A DNA stretch of 64,000 nucleotides from Peribacillus frigoritolerans (GCA_030562215.1 JAUPFL010000001.1:124001-188000); one strand, 5' to 3'. Positions 36,805-45,078 are shown, counted from the stretch's first letter. Made by a program: numbers and translations. Notes: generated by a model not told the origin, from the sequence alone.

Positions 36805-37030
36805 AAAATGTCTCCTCCTCTTTATCGTTTAGTAACATATCCCCGTTTTTGGATATGGATAAACTCTCATAAGCTTCTTCCTTCTTCTATGGAATTACCC
36901 AAATGTCTGTAAAACCAAGCTCCCACTAGCCTTCTTTGCTGACCATAAGAGCATATAGAATGGAATTCGCTATGCCTTCCGCTGCTTCTGGAGGCAATTA
37001 TCAAAAGGCTGACGAAGCAGCCATACCTAC
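36805..37030. other. Short gap with no supportable gene
   Basis: Minus-strand pieces such as WFYRHLGNSIEEGRS are visible, without start or RBS. Possibly decayed. Confidence 0.4.
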
Positions 37031-37059
37031 TTAAACTAACGCACCCGTTAGTTCAACAA
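37031..37059 (+). repeat. Array repeat, right hairpin only
   Basis: TTAAACTAACGCACCCGTTAG plus ttcaacaa. Confidence 0.8.
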
Positions 37060-37069
37060 CGTATGATAT

Positions 37070-37384
37070 TTATGATGTCAATTTCAAACCCACTACTGCT
37101 ACTAAAATTGCCCCTATAAATAAAATTCGTTTCCAATCTTTTGATTCTCCATAAAACAACATTCCAATAATTACTCCTCCCACAGTTCCAATCCCTGTCC
37201 ATACCGCATAGGAGATTCCCATAGGGAGAGTTTTCATAGCTAAACTTAGAAAACCAAAACTAATTATAAATCCCATAAATAATACTATATACGACTGTAA
37301 GTTTTTATCTTTAACAACTTTATTCATACCCGTAACTCCAACCACTTCAAAAGCTCCAGCCAAGACAAGATATAACCAAGCCAT
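37070..37384 (-). CDS. ykkD: SMR efflux subunit, YkkD-like, 104 aa
   Basis: A four-span small multidrug resistance protein: MAWLYLVLAGAFEVVGVTGM with the key membrane glutamate, MKTLPMGISYAVWTGIGTVG (the SMR signature) and FIGAILVAVVGLKLTS. It is encoded directly after its partner with no gap, as in YkkCD-type heterodimeric exporters. Substrates could be guanidinium compounds or cationic drugs. No guanidine riboswitch is visible upstream of the pair. Confidence 0.88.
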   Translation of the reverse strand: MAWLYLVLAGAFEVVGVTGMNKVVKDKNLQSYIVLFMGFIISFGFLSLAMKTLPMGISYAVWTGIGTVGGVIIGMLFYGESKDWKRILFIGAILVAVVGLKLTS

Positions 37385-37726
37385 TTATACTGCACCTTCT
37401 TTCTTGCTTGATTCAGTTGTGACAAGTTTTAATCCTACTACACCAGACAGAAGGAGGAGAATAAACAATATTTTTGTCCAACTGAAAGGTTCTCCAAAAA
37501 CCACCATTTCCACCAAGACTGTTCCCGCAGTTCCTATTCCTGTAAAGACAGCATAGACAGTAGCAACGGGTAGTTTTTTTGTAGCTTTCATCAAAACAAC
37601 AAAGGATACATAGATAAGAAAAAATGTGCCCGCCCAAGAAATCAAATTATTTGAATACTTCAATCCCATTGCCCACAATATCTCAATAATACCGGCAATA
37701 ATAACATTAGCCCAATTTCGATTCAT
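37385..37726 (-). CDS. ykkC: SMR efflux subunit, YkkC-like, 113 aa
   Basis: ATG 37726 after TTGGAGGG gives MNRNWANVIIAGIIEILWAM with the conserved glutamate, then LPVATVYAVFTGIGTAGTVL and FILLLLSGVVGLKLV. It is the upstream member of the SMR pair. A partial duplicate of its own 5' end lies about 100 bp upstream (37762-37838). A 12-bp palindrome at 37883 may be an operator. Confidence 0.88.
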   Translation of the reverse strand: MNRNWANVIIAGIIEILWAMGLKYSNNLISWAGTFFLIYVSFVVLMKATKKLPVATVYAVFTGIGTAGTVLVEMVVFGEPFSWTKILFILLLLSGVVGLKLVTTESSKKEGAV

Positions 37727-37761
37727 AAAATTCCCTCCAAGATCACTAATCATTAGAAAGT

Positions 37762-37838
37762 CCACGCAAATGCAAATACCAAGCAATAATACCGGCAATA
37801 ATAATATATGCCCACTTTCGATTCATTAAATTCCCTCC
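37762..37838 (-). pseudogene. Tandem remnant of the ykkC 5' end
   Basis: The minus strand from about 37838 repeats the RBS and start of ykkC (GGAGGGAATTT, ATG, then MNRKWAYIIIAGII) for about 60 bp before diverging and stopping. It is a partial gene duplication in tandem. Confidence 0.75.
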
Positions 37839-37882
37839 AATCCCATTTCCTAAAATCGCTCTGACGTCATTCCATCAGGCTA

Positions 37883-37894
37883 ACGAACGTTCGT
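37883..37894. promoter_or_regulatory. Palindrome, possible TetR-type operator
   Basis: ACGAACGTTCGT is a perfect 12-bp palindrome just upstream of the SMR pair and its remnant. The regulator is not in the neighbourhood. Confidence 0.55.
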
Positions 37895-37961
37895 AAGGTA
37901 AATTTAACATTAACTTTTTCTCTAGTCAATTTTATTTTTCTTAATAAATTCAACAATTGTT

Positions 37962-37992
37962 ATTCAACTAACCTGCCCCGTTAGTTAATTAA
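37962..37992 (+). repeat. Array repeat, left hairpin only
   Basis: TTCAACTAACCTGCCCCG plus TTAGTTAATTAAG. It is followed by 100 bp of sequence related to 39394-39480. Confidence 0.8.
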
Positions 37993-38280
37993 GGGTGACT
38001 TTTTCACTTTAAATTGAATGTAGATTATGTAAAAAATCGTACATTCAAATCGTGTATTGGCGGCCACACCCTGTAAGTTAAATAGTATGTAGATTATTTT
38101 CTTATCAAAATATATCTTAGCAGATACGATTTACGCTCCATTTCTGCTCTTTTTTGATAAACAGCATACTCCCTTATTTTTTGTAAAATGAGCATTCTTG
38201 AAAAATCCACATATCCCTAATTGCTTGTCCTATACAAGATAATTTTACAGACATATCTTGTTAAAGAGGACAAGGGGGCG
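37993..38280. other. Intergenic region with partial repeat of 39394-39480
   Basis: It contains gaatgtagattatgtaaaaa and a ggcggcc block which recur in variant form near 39420-39480. No gene. Confidence 0.4.
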
Positions 38281-38357
38281 TAGTATGGGCAATTCTTTTT
38301 TAACCACTATTGTCCATACTTTTCCAGTCCTTTACAATTTTTAAAGGAGGGATAGAT

Positions 38358-38441
38358 ATGGGCAATGGTGAAAATGGTGTAAACACTGGTTTGATCCTTG
38401 TGCTTTTCATCCTACTAGTGATTATCTTAGTAGGACTGTAA
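38358..38441 (+). CDS. YjcZ-family sporulation peptide, 27 aa
   Basis: MGNGENGVNTGLILVLFILL then VIILVGL. The Gly-rich start and single hydrophobic C-terminal span ending near the stop are typical of YjcZ-type small sporulation proteins. The RBS AAAGGAGGG is ideal. A second, broken copy of the start (MGNSFLTTIV) lies at 38285. Confidence 0.75.
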   Translation: MGNGENGVNTGLILVLFILLVIILVGL

Positions 38442-38454
38442 ATAATAAGTAAAC

Positions 38455-38503
38455 AAAGGGCAAGGAGCTGACTCTTTTTTTGGAGTCAGCTCTTTGCCCT
38501 TTT
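38455..38503. terminator. Strong bidirectional terminator
   Basis: AAAGGGCAAGGAGCTGACTC pairs with its complement around a T-rich loop, a stem of about 20 bp serving both converging genes. Confidence 0.9.
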
Positions 38504-38509
38504 ACATTG

Positions 38510-39148
38510 CTATTCTTTATTTTCATTCTTGCCTTCACTTTCGCCTACAATTTTATAAAGGCTACGTACAACCGGTAAGATTTCTAATACTTTATCAATA
38601 TCCAAATTATTAAGGAAGCTTAAATGATTAGGTTGTGGAACTTGAGACATCGAATACATAGCAGGTCCCGTTTCTGTACCTTTATAAAAGCTAAGTGCAA
38701 CCGGTAAGATTTTATCCAAATTTTCTGTACCTTTAAAAAATCTACGTACAACCGGTAAGATTTCTAATACTTTATCAATATCCAAATTATTAAGGAAGCT
38801 TAAAGAATTAGGTTGTGGAACTTGAGACATCGGATACATAGCAGGTCCCGTTTCTGTATCTTTAAAAAGGCTACGTACAATCGGTAAGAGGGTTAACATT
38901 GTGTCAGCATCAAGATTAGCAAGTATGTTTGAAGAATTTGTAGTAGGTACATTTTGTTGCATCGAAGAAATTGCAGTCCCCATTTTTTCCAGATTACTAT
39001 TTAATAGCGTTATTTCATTTAAGACTTTATTCAATGTTTCTGTTGTCTCTCTCTGTAGTTCCAACATTTGAGTTTGTACTTCTTTTTTATCTCCCAAAAC
39101 TTCTCCCCCTTTTGTTTTCGTTTCTTTACTTCCTTTTTCTTTGTCCAT
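38510..39148 (-). CDS. Coiled-coil protein with internal duplication, about 212 aa
   Basis: ATG 39148 follows GGGAGAAG and gives MDKEKGSKETKTKGGEVLGD. A coiled coil (MLELQRETTETLNKVLNEIT, LLNSNLEKMGTAISSMQQ) precedes two copies of a unit with TGPAMYPMSQVPQPN, FLNNLDIDKVLEILPVV and RSLYK/RRFFKGTE. At DNA level the copies at about 38561-38689 and 38742-38870 are nearly identical, 181 bp apart, so the duplication is recent. The composition resembles spore-coat-associated proteins, but no function can be assigned. Confidence 0.65.
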   Translation of the reverse strand: MDKEKGSKETKTKGGEVLGDKKEVQTQMLELQRETTETLNKVLNEITLLNSNLEKMGTAISSMQQNVPTTNSSNILANLDADTMLTLLPIVRSLFKDTETGPAMYPMSQVPQPNSLSFLNNLDIDKVLEILPVVRRFFKGTENLDKILPVALSFYKGTETGPAMYSMSQVPQPNHLSFLNNLDIDKVLEILPVVRSLYKIVGESEGKNENKE

Positions 39149-39265
39149 TAATGTTTCTTCTCCCGTCTTTTTCAAAATTTGATACAAAAAAGTAAATTCA
39201 GGTTGTCCACAATATATTATGTTTAACAACAGTGTGAAGTATAGACGAAGGTGTAATAACGTCTC

Positions 39266-39302
39266 AAAAAAGACACTAGCAATAGCTGTGTCTTTTTTTT
39301 TT
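39266..39302. terminator. Bidirectional terminator
   Basis: AAAAAAGACAC / GTGTCTTTTTTTT with an 11-base loop. Confidence 0.8.
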
Positions 39303-39365
39303 CCTTATTTTTTACTTAATCTGCTTCGTTACTTTAAAGCCGTCTGGTTCGGCAGCTTGACCTTC

Positions 39366-39507
39366 AATTCAAGCCTGCCCTGATAGTTAATTAAAAGTAT
39401 TTGTTTGGTGCTTTTTACTTGAGGCCGAATGTATGATTTGTATAAGAATCATACGTTCAAAAGGCCGCCATTTGGCGGCCTTCTTATGGCGCTAACGCAC
39501 CCGTTAG
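39366..39507 (+). repeat. Array repeat with long foreign middle
   Basis: Left hairpin AAGCCTGCCCTGATAG-like (39366-39393), then about 95 bp with a GAATGTATGATT stem and a GGCCGCC/GGCGGCC stem, then right hairpin CTAACGCACCCGTTAG (39492-39507), directly joined to the 378-bp element. Confidence 0.75.
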
Positions 39508-39885
39508 CCATCCATGAAGCGCAAAAATCAGCGCTTCACCACAGAGAATGAAAATTGGTCTCTATGTCGATAATGTTTTAATGGCTGGCGAAGAAGGTCG
39601 TTGAACTATGGTGCCTTTGAGCCCATCCGTTAGTCTGACTCCGACGACCACGGTGTACCACCGACTGTCGCGCCCTTTATGGGTAGCACTCATGGGAGAT
39701 TAATCCTTTTTTGGTCGTCGCGCTAGCCTCTACTTAATTTGCTATGATTGGAGGTTTTTGTTTAACGATTGACCAAACTCAATCAGATTACTCATAAGGC
39801 TTGCCTTTTTTTAAAAAGCGTTTTTACTGGGTCTATTTTGTTGTGCTTTTTTCTGGATTTTGAGCTTTTTTAATTTTCATGGGAG
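39508..39885 (+). mobile_element. ORF-less structured element, copy A, 378 bp
   Basis: This is one of three copies (others 51070 and 60039). It begins CCATCCATGAAGCGC with a GAAGCGC/GCGCTTC hairpin and ends TTTTCATGGGAG; the ends share an inverted CCATGAA/TTCATGG. It lies exactly after GTTAG of the right hairpin and before tttaag, with no target duplication. Inside, CGACGACC (39642) pairs with GGTCGTCG (39713) and CGGTG with CACCG, suggesting a folded RNA. No ORF is present. It could be a non-autonomous IS200/IS605-like element or an unknown structured RNA. Confidence 0.7.
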
Positions 39886-39900
39886 TTTAAGTACATCACT

Positions 39901-40511
39901 TCACATTCCAAAATATTGACTTCTATCATTTCTCTTCACAATCACTAAATAAATAAAAATACTTACAATCATTAGACAAAAGGTAACATTTTGTGCAATA
40001 CCAACGATGTCACTCCAGCTACTTGTACCATATACAAACAACTGCAAGATTAACCCTCCAAGTAAAATCAGTAGTACATAAGGTGTTTTTTTATTAAAAA
40101 CCCTACAATTCCACCAGAGATACCACCAATGGTTGACGCCCCATACCAGTTCACATATGAGATCGCCAGTTCTTTAAATGATATCGTTACTGTTACTGGT
40201 ACATCTATATAAAAATATCTAATCACGAAATAAAACGTAATTGCAGTGATTGTATAAATGGCCCCAAGTAACGCAGCCTGCTTAATGTTCCTCGCAAATA
40301 AATAGCCAACAAGCATTGCTAAAATAAACCACATTGGTAATGAATTAATCATTACCGCAAAATACGAAATGACGAATTCAAGAACTGTTATACCGTCACC
40401 TAAAAACGTTAAATTATCAGAAATAACTGAAAAAATTGCAACAATTAAACCAACGATTAATGTAAAGGTAACAAACTTCCAATGCACTCTATATTCTTGG
40501 TTCTCCTTCAA
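39901..40511 (-). CDS. Hypothetical membrane protein, about 203 aa, one frameshift
   Basis: Six spans are suggested: FVTFTLIVGLIVAIFSVIS, SYFAVMINSLPMWFILAML, AALLGAIYTITAITFYFVI, STIGGISGGIVGFLIKK, then (after an A7 shift near 40090) PYVLLILLGGLILQLFVYG and TFCLMIVSIFIYLVIV. The stop is at 39901. No family recognised. Copy A of the structured element lies 16 bp downstream of its stop. Confidence 0.6.
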
Positions 40512-40668
40512 AAAAGCACCTCCCTATTAATCCTTATGATTTCTAGGTGTATGTACTAAGTGGTTCATACACCATATAGATGTACTATATCCATAATACA
40601 CAAAACGTGTCAATATGGTTTAGAACAAATTCTTGTTTAAATAGTTACACTTTTAGTATGAAAATCCC

Positions 40669-40748
40669 CTAACCTGCCCCTTTAGCATAAAGAAAAAGCT
40701 GCCTTAAAGACAGCTCCTGATCTTCAACTAACTCACCCGTTGTTTTAA
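40669..40748 (+). repeat. Array repeat, complete
   Basis: Left CCTAACCTGCCCCTTTAG, middle AGCTGCC..GACAGCT, right CTAACTCACCCGTTG. Confidence 0.88.
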
Positions 40749-40787
40749 ACAGTAATTCTCTCAAAATATAAATATATTTTGTTCTTC

Positions 40788-40831
40788 CACGAACCTGCCC
40801 ATTAGCCCAAGAAGCGACTACTCTTCTTGGG
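40788..40831 (+). repeat. Array hairpin variant
   Basis: ACGAACCTGCCCATTAG followed by a different stem, GCCCAAGAAG..CTTCTTGGGC. Confidence 0.6.
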
Positions 40832-40968
40832 CAAACGTCCCCTTTCGAAAAACAATTCATATGCCGGAATCTTGTATGCTAACTTTTCAGGCAAATCAGA
40901 CCCTAATAATAATCAAATATTAATACGCTTTGAATAACGTATTCAAAAAACATAAAAACTACATAAAA

Positions 40969-41424
40969 TTACTTAATTTCATAGTTCAGCCAAACTGCCT
41001 TTTGTGCCCCAATTTTGTCATATAACGATTGGGCAGTAAGATTATCATGTGCTGTTTCCCAAATCATATGAGAATAGTCATTCTCTCTAATATAAGTGAC
41101 ACAGGACTGAAGTAGTTTTTCACCAATTTTTTGTCCTCTTACATCAGGTTTTACAAATAGATCATGAAGGAAAGCCATTCGTTTCACTTCTAATGTATTA
41201 AAAGTAAAATATAAAGTGGAAAAACCAACTAAGTGATGCGGTTCCTTTTCTACAACAAACTGGATACCTTCATAGGGATTTTCAAGTAAATGATTGATCA
41301 ATCTTTTGAGTGAATCATCACTTGGACGAGGACACTTGTAGAAATCAACGATGTATTGGTTCATTAATTCGAGAAGTTGTGGGATATCATGTTTTGCAGC
41401 AGTCCTAATATTTACTGTTTCCAT
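40969..41424 (-). CDS. GNAT-family N-acetyltransferase, 151 aa
   Basis: A full GNAT fold: VNIRTAAKHDIPQLLELMNQ, VGFSTLYFTFNTLEVKRMAF, the acetyl-CoA strand LHDLFVKPDVRGQKIGEKLL and the C-terminal DNLTAQSLYDKIGAQKAVWL. The substrate is unknown. The RBS GGGAGGAG precedes the ATG. It lies between array repeats. Confidence 0.88.
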   Translation of the reverse strand: METVNIRTAAKHDIPQLLELMNQYIVDFYKCPRPSDDSLKRLINHLLENPYEGIQFVVEKEPHHLVGFSTLYFTFNTLEVKRMAFLHDLFVKPDVRGQKIGEKLLQSCVTYIRENDYSHMIWETAHDNLTAQSLYDKIGAQKAVWLNYEIK

Positions 41425-41520
41425 ATTATTTCTCCTCCCAATTTTAAACTTTTCAATATTAGGTCATGCAATTTTAATACCAAAAAATAACAGACACCTA
41501 AGATTAATTCATATGTTTGT

Positions 41521-41575
41521 TGAACTAAACTGCCCCGATAGTTCCATAAGACAAAGATGTACCAAAGCAACTCCC
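41521..41575 (+). repeat. Array repeat, left hairpin and altered middle
   Basis: GAACTAAACTGCCCCGATAG with a middle of accaaagcaactc type, also seen at 42483-42563. Confidence 0.75.
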
Positions 41576-41650
41576 TTATTTCATCTGTTGAGTTAAAACC
41601 TGTTAAAATATGTAATGTAAGCAAGATAACTAATTAAATGGGGGAGAAAT

Positions 41651-41995
41651 ATGAATGTAGAACTAACAAGATTTAGAATTAAGGAAGGTAAATCGGAACG
41701 GGTAGATGAATGGTTAAAGTTTCTAAACGAAAATATGAATGATGTGCTGATAACCCTTGAAGCCGAAAAAATGTATGTTGAAACTATATTTAGAGAACGT
41801 CTAAATGGTGATGAGTTTTTATATTGGTACTCTGTCCAGGGTCCAGGCGGACAAGAAGTCCAGGAATCAGACCACTGGATAGATAAGAAGCATTTAGAGT
41901 ATTGGAAAGAATGTATTGATGAAACATTCAGACCTGTTGATTTAAAAACGGAAGTAGTTATGGTTCCAGAAAATATAAGACAAAATATGAAATGA
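41651..41995 (+). CDS. DUF6176-family protein, 114 aa
   Basis: MNVELTRFRIKEGKSERVDE, WLKFLNENMNDVLITLEAEK, MYVETIFRERLNGDEFLYWY and DHWIDKKHLEYWKECIDETF match DUF6176 proteins, which look like small dimeric ferredoxin-fold proteins of unknown role. The RBS GGGGGAG precedes the ATG. Unlike most array genes it is on the plus strand and brings its own terminator. Confidence 0.78.
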   Translation: MNVELTRFRIKEGKSERVDEWLKFLNENMNDVLITLEAEKMYVETIFRERLNGDEFLYWYSVQGPGGQEVQESDHWIDKKHLEYWKECIDETFRPVDLKTEVVMVPENIRQNMK

Positions 41996-42020
41996 CCTCT
42001 ACTATTTGAGGTCTTTTTTT
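41994..42020 (+). terminator. Terminator of the DUF6176 gene
   Basis: GACCTC/GAGGTC with an eight-base loop and seven T; it overlaps the stop codon. Confidence 0.85.
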
Positions 42021-42107
42021 GCTCTTTTTGATATTTTGATACGCTGAAATAAGCAATTACCTCTCGTTTCTACACTCTACTTTTCTCTAAATTACACCCG
42101 TTCTTAT

Positions 42108-42195
42108 GTAACTAACCTGCCCCGTTACTACCATAAGAAAAAGCTGCCTTAAAGACAGCTCAGATCTTCATCTAACACACCCGTTAGTTCATTAA
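42108..42195 (+). repeat. Array repeat, complete; supplies a stop codon
   Basis: Left TAACTAACCTGCCCCGTTAC, middle AGCTGCC..GACAGCT, right CTAACACACCCGTTAG plus TTCATTAA. The TTA in its GTTAG arm is the stop of the next gene. Confidence 0.9.
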
Positions 42196-42441
42196 CTTTT
42201 CATACGATAAAATTACAATTCCACATATTACAGATACTCCTAAAAATGATAATACATAAAAATAAGGATGCGTAACACTCCCAAACTCTACCTCGTTTTG
42301 AAGGGTTGCTACTGTATCCCATGTACTCTCAATATCTGGTTTATAGTTTTTTGTTTTTATATAACCGACTAACATCATAACTACTACATAGATTACATGA
42401 ATTGAAATTGAACCTATAATTGCTTGAAGAACCACCTTCAT
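42184..42441 (-). CDS. Hypothetical membrane protein, 85 aa; C-terminus encoded by the repeat
   Basis: ATG 42441 after GAGGTGCA gives MKVVLQAIIGSISIHVIYVV. A second span is YFYVLSFLGVSVICGIVIL. The last residues, LMN and the stop, are read from the repeat tail and its GTTAG arm (42184-42195). Another cassette, the DUF1232 gene at 43863, ends with the same LMN-stop for the same reason. Function unknown. Confidence 0.65.
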   Translation of the reverse strand: MKVVLQAIIGSISIHVIYVVVMMLVGYIKTKNYKPDIESTWDTVATLQNEVEFGSVTHPYFYVLSFLGVSVICGIVILSYEKLMN

Positions 42442-42482
42442 ATTGCACCTCATTTTTTTACTCATTTTACCATATTTAGCGA

Positions 42483-42563
42483 CAGAACTGCCCCTTTAGC
42501 TCCATAAGAAAAAAGAGCTGCCAAAGCAACTCCCTTATTGAAGTAAAGCACCCGTTAATTGAA
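42483..42563 (+). repeat. Array repeat with altered middle
   Basis: Left ACAGAACTGCCCCTTTAG, middle GAGCTGCCAAAGCAACTC, right TAAAGCACCCGTTAATT. Confidence 0.8.
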
Positions 42564-42705
42564 TATCTTCAATTATCAACTTCCCAACATAACAAAATAC
42601 CTATTTTGTTATGTTGATAAAGCTTATATCTCCGATAAAAAGACTATGTTAAAAGAACCTCACTGATTTTTATGGTAAAATTCATATAAAAAAGGGTGAC
42701 ATAAA

Positions 42706-43185
42706 ATGGATATACAAATAAGAAAAGCTAACTTAGATGACATTGAATTAATTACTAGTATGGTAGCAAAGCTTCTTTCTGAATTAGGTGATGAAGCTGT
42801 AAATAGTAAGGAGTTTAAAGATGTTTGTACCGAGTTACTAGGTAAAGAGAGAAATCTTTATACTGCATTTTTAGCATTCAAGGAAGATCAATGTGTTGGG
42901 ATAATTACACTATCAGAATTTGCATCTTTGTATGCAAAAGGGATCGGCGGTGTTATTCAAGAATTATACATAGTACCTAATGTTAGATCTCAAGGAATAG
43001 GAGACCTATTAATTGATGCTGCAAAGGAATATGGAATTAATCGTGGCTGGACAAGAATAGAAGTAGGTGCTCCTGATGCTGAAAAGTGGAATAGAACTGT
43101 TTCTTTTTATAAACGTGAAGGCTTTATAGAAGTAGGACCGCGTTTAAAATATCCTTTAAAAAAATTAGAACCTAACGCAACATAA
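42706..43185 (+). CDS. GNAT-family N-acetyltransferase, 159 aa
   Basis: MDIQIRKANLDDIELITSMV, then QELYIVPNVRSQGIGDLLID (acetyl-CoA loop) and EKWNRTVSFYKREGFIEVG. The enzyme is of the general GNAT type; substrate unknown. The RBS AAAGGGTGA is present and a terminator follows within 25 bp. It is a plus-strand cassette, parallel to the repeats. Confidence 0.88.
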   Translation: MDIQIRKANLDDIELITSMVAKLLSELGDEAVNSKEFKDVCTELLGKERNLYTAFLAFKEDQCVGIITLSEFASLYAKGIGGVIQELYIVPNVRSQGIGDLLIDAAKEYGINRGWTRIEVGAPDAEKWNRTVSFYKREGFIEVGPRLKYPLKKLEPNAT

Positions 43186-43204
43186 TACTTATTTGAGTGC
43201 GTGT

Positions 43205-43245
43205 AAAAAAACTGATGAAATTTATAGATTTCATCAGTTTTTTTA
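43205..43245 (+). terminator. Terminator of the GNAT gene
   Basis: AAAAACTGATGAAAT pairs with ATTTCATCAGTTTTT. Confidence 0.88.
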
Positions 43246-43253
43246 TGTGGTGT

Positions 43254-43284
43254 CTTAGTGAACTAACGCACCCGTTAGTTTAAG
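43254..43284 (+). repeat. Array repeat, right hairpin only; left end of a duplicated cassette
   Basis: GTGAACTAACGCACCCGTTAG plus TTTAAGTAG. Homology with 53690 onward begins at its tail. Confidence 0.85.
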
Positions 43285-43378
43285 TAGATTATTTCACAAT
43301 CATAGTAAGTTCCACAGAAAAAGGCATAAATCCTTCCTGCTGAATCAATGCCTTCACTTTTTGAAATTAACTTTACTA

Positions 43379-43711
43379 TTATTTTTTTTTAGTTAACATA
43401 TAGCTTTGTTTTATCATTTCGTAAATGTCTTCCTTTGGTACAGTACCGTCAAGAATTATCGAATTCCAATGGTCCTTATTAAGATGAAATGCCGGAACTA
43501 CCGAATGGTAAATCTGACGCCAATAATTCAAAAAACCGGGTTCACACTTAACATTAATCCAATTATGGCCATCTTTTTCAAATATCCACGCAAACACTTT
43601 CTTGTTATCTATATGTCGCATTAACGTCCAATTCTTATTACGAAATGGATAATCTTCATATGTATTACCCATTCCTAAACAATAACCGATAGCTTCCTCT
43701 CTATTTTTCAT
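43379..43711 (-). CDS. MmcQ/YjbR-family protein, copy 1, 110 aa
   Basis: MKNREEAIGYCLGMGNTYED, YPFRNKNWTLMRHIDNKKVF, AWIFEKDGHNWINVKCEPGF, VVPAFHLNKDHWNSIILDG and VPKEDIYEMIKQSYMLTKKK. This is the compact YjbR/MmcQ CyaY-like fold, possibly DNA-binding. A second copy at 53768-54115 is about 95% identical, including 100 bp downstream. The duplication ends lie in the flanking repeats. Confidence 0.85.
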   Translation of the reverse strand: MKNREEAIGYCLGMGNTYEDYPFRNKNWTLMRHIDNKKVFAWIFEKDGHNWINVKCEPGFLNYWRQIYHSVVPAFHLNKDHWNSIILDGTVPKEDIYEMIKQSYMLTKKK

Positions 43712-43786
43712 TGTTAACCTCTTCTCTAACATAATAACTTGCTAGTTAAAGCTACATCCTTAATTTTAACCCCTGGACACTTTATT

Positions 43787-43875
43787 ACACTAACCTACCC
43801 CTATAGTTGCATAAAGAAAAAGCTGCCATAAAGACAGCTCCGAACTTCTGCTAACGCACCCGTTAGTTCATTAAG
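43787..43875 (+). repeat. Array repeat, complete; right end of the duplicated cassette; supplies a stop codon
   Basis: Left CACTAACCTACCCCTATAG, middle AGCTGCCATAAAGACAGCT, right CTAACGCACCCGTTAG plus TTCATTAAG. The TTA in the right arm ends the DUF1232 gene. Confidence 0.9.
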
Positions 43876-44246
43876 CGATAAATATTAATAATAGCCCATA
43901 TTATGATTAAGCCCCAAATCATTACGATTATTGTGCCGACTATCCAATTCTTCGGCTTACCATTTTTCATCATTTCTTCTGCCTTAACTTCACAGTCGGT
44001 TAATACACTCTTTGGTATCATCTTTAATGCGATCATTATCCCTATTGGAACCAGAATTACATCGTCTAGGTAGCCTAGAATGGGGATAAAATCAGGTATT
44101 AGGTCTATGGGACTGAATGCATAAGCTACAACACAAGCCGTATATACTTTTGCATACCAAGGCACCCGTACATCTTTACAAGCCAAATAAAGTATAAAAA
44201 TCTGTCGTTTTAGACTCCTCGCCCAGTTCTTAATTTTATTAAACAT
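43863..44246 (-). CDS. DUF1232 (YkvA-like) membrane protein, 127 aa
   Basis: ATG 44246 after AGGAGAAA gives MFNKIKNWARSLKRQIFILY. The DUF1232 core is VPWYAKVYTACVVAYAFSPI, DLIPDFIPILGYLDDVILV. A C-terminal span (VGTIIVMIWGLIIIWAIINI) follows. The last residues LMN and the stop are encoded by the repeat. Function is unknown. Confidence 0.85.
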   Translation of the reverse strand: MFNKIKNWARSLKRQIFILYLACKDVRVPWYAKVYTACVVAYAFSPIDLIPDFIPILGYLDDVILVPIGIMIALKMIPKSVLTDCEVKAEEMMKNGKPKNWIVGTIIVMIWGLIIIWAIINIYRLMN

Positions 44247-44318
44247 TTTTTCTCCTATAATAGTTAAGATTTTATTTTCATTATATAACAAAATAAGATT
44301 TACAAAGGATTGTTATCG

Positions 44319-44403
44319 CACTAACCTGCCCCCATAGTTGCATAAAGAAAGAGCTGCCTTAAAGACAGCTCTGATCTTCAACTAACACACCTGTTGGCTG
44401 AAG
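44319..44403 (+). repeat. Array repeat, complete
   Basis: Left CACTAACCTGCCCCCATAG, middle AGCTGCC..GACAGCT, right CTAACACACCTGTTGG with tail ctgaag. Confidence 0.9.
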
Positions 44404-44409
44404 ATTTAA

Positions 44410-44943
44410 TTACTTATTACTTTCAAGTAATGAATAGACATAGGTATCGTGAGCTTCACCATTTTGATACATATATTTCTTCAAAACTCCCTCTTTTTGA
44501 AAACCAATTTTAGTTAGTAAATTATTAGATGCTTCATTGTCAATAAATACAACAGCACCTATACGAGTTAAATCCATAACATCAAAGCCATATGAAAGAA
44601 CTTTAGATATTGCTTCTGAAGTATATCCTTTTCTCCACTGCTCTGGATGGATTTCATACCCTATTTCTGCTCTTTTATGTTTAGGTAACCAAGCATTAAA
44701 GCCAATTGTTCCAATTATTCCTTTGGTCTCCTTTCTCTCAATCCCCCAGCGTATGCCTCTTTTTTCATCGTAGTTTTTTGAAAAGAAGTCAACGAACCTC
44801 TCTGCTTGCTCTATACTCTGTAATGTTTCTTGTCCATAATAACGTGTTACATTGTTGTTAGAAAAACAAGCAAAAATACCTTCTGCATCCTCTTTTGTTA
44901 TTTCTCTTAGCATTAGTCTTTCTGTCTCTAATATTGGAAACAT
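44410..44943 (-). CDS. RimJ/RimL-type GNAT acetyltransferase, 177 aa
   Basis: FPILETERLMLREITKEDAE, GTIGFNAWLPKHKRAEIGYE, IHPEQWRKGYTSEAISKVLS and NEASNNLLTKIGFQKEGVLK follow the RimJ/RimL order, including the YEIHPEQWRKGY acetyl-CoA site. Targets in this group are protein N-termini or small amines. It is a one-gene cassette whose stop is seven bases from the repeat. Confidence 0.9.
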   Translation of the reverse strand: MFPILETERLMLREITKEDAEGIFACFSNNNVTRYYGQETLQSIEQAERFVDFFSKNYDEKRGIRWGIERKETKGIIGTIGFNAWLPKHKRAEIGYEIHPEQWRKGYTSEAISKVLSYGFDVMDLTRIGAVVFIDNEASNNLLTKIGFQKEGVLKKYMYQNGEAHDTYVYSLLESNK

Positions 44944-45011
44944 TAATAACTCCCCTTGTTTGGCTCTTATGTATTTTTATTACATATAATACCATACATT
45001 ACATTAAGTTC

Positions 45012-45046
45012 CTTAATGAACTAACCTGCCCCGTTAGTGCCATAAG
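45012..45046 (+). repeat. Array repeat, left hairpin with flanks
   Basis: CTTAATGAACTAACCTGCCC plus CGTTAGTGCCATAAG; the middle and right are absent. Confidence 0.82.
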
Positions 45047-45078
45047 TTACCATAATATTACTTTTAGGTAGCGTATTA

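Noticed and set aside
37385..37840. Guanidine (ykkC) riboswitch upstream of the SMR pair
   Set aside because: The leader holds a duplicated gene start and a dyad, but I do not see the conserved riboswitch core.
39508..39885. Group II intron
   Set aside because: Insertion into hairpins suggested a group IIC-type intron, but neither strand has a GUGYG-like 5' end or a recognisable domain V, and no reverse transcriptase is present.
40669..40860. 63-aa minus-strand ORF
   Set aside because: It is translated through repeat copies and has no RBS.
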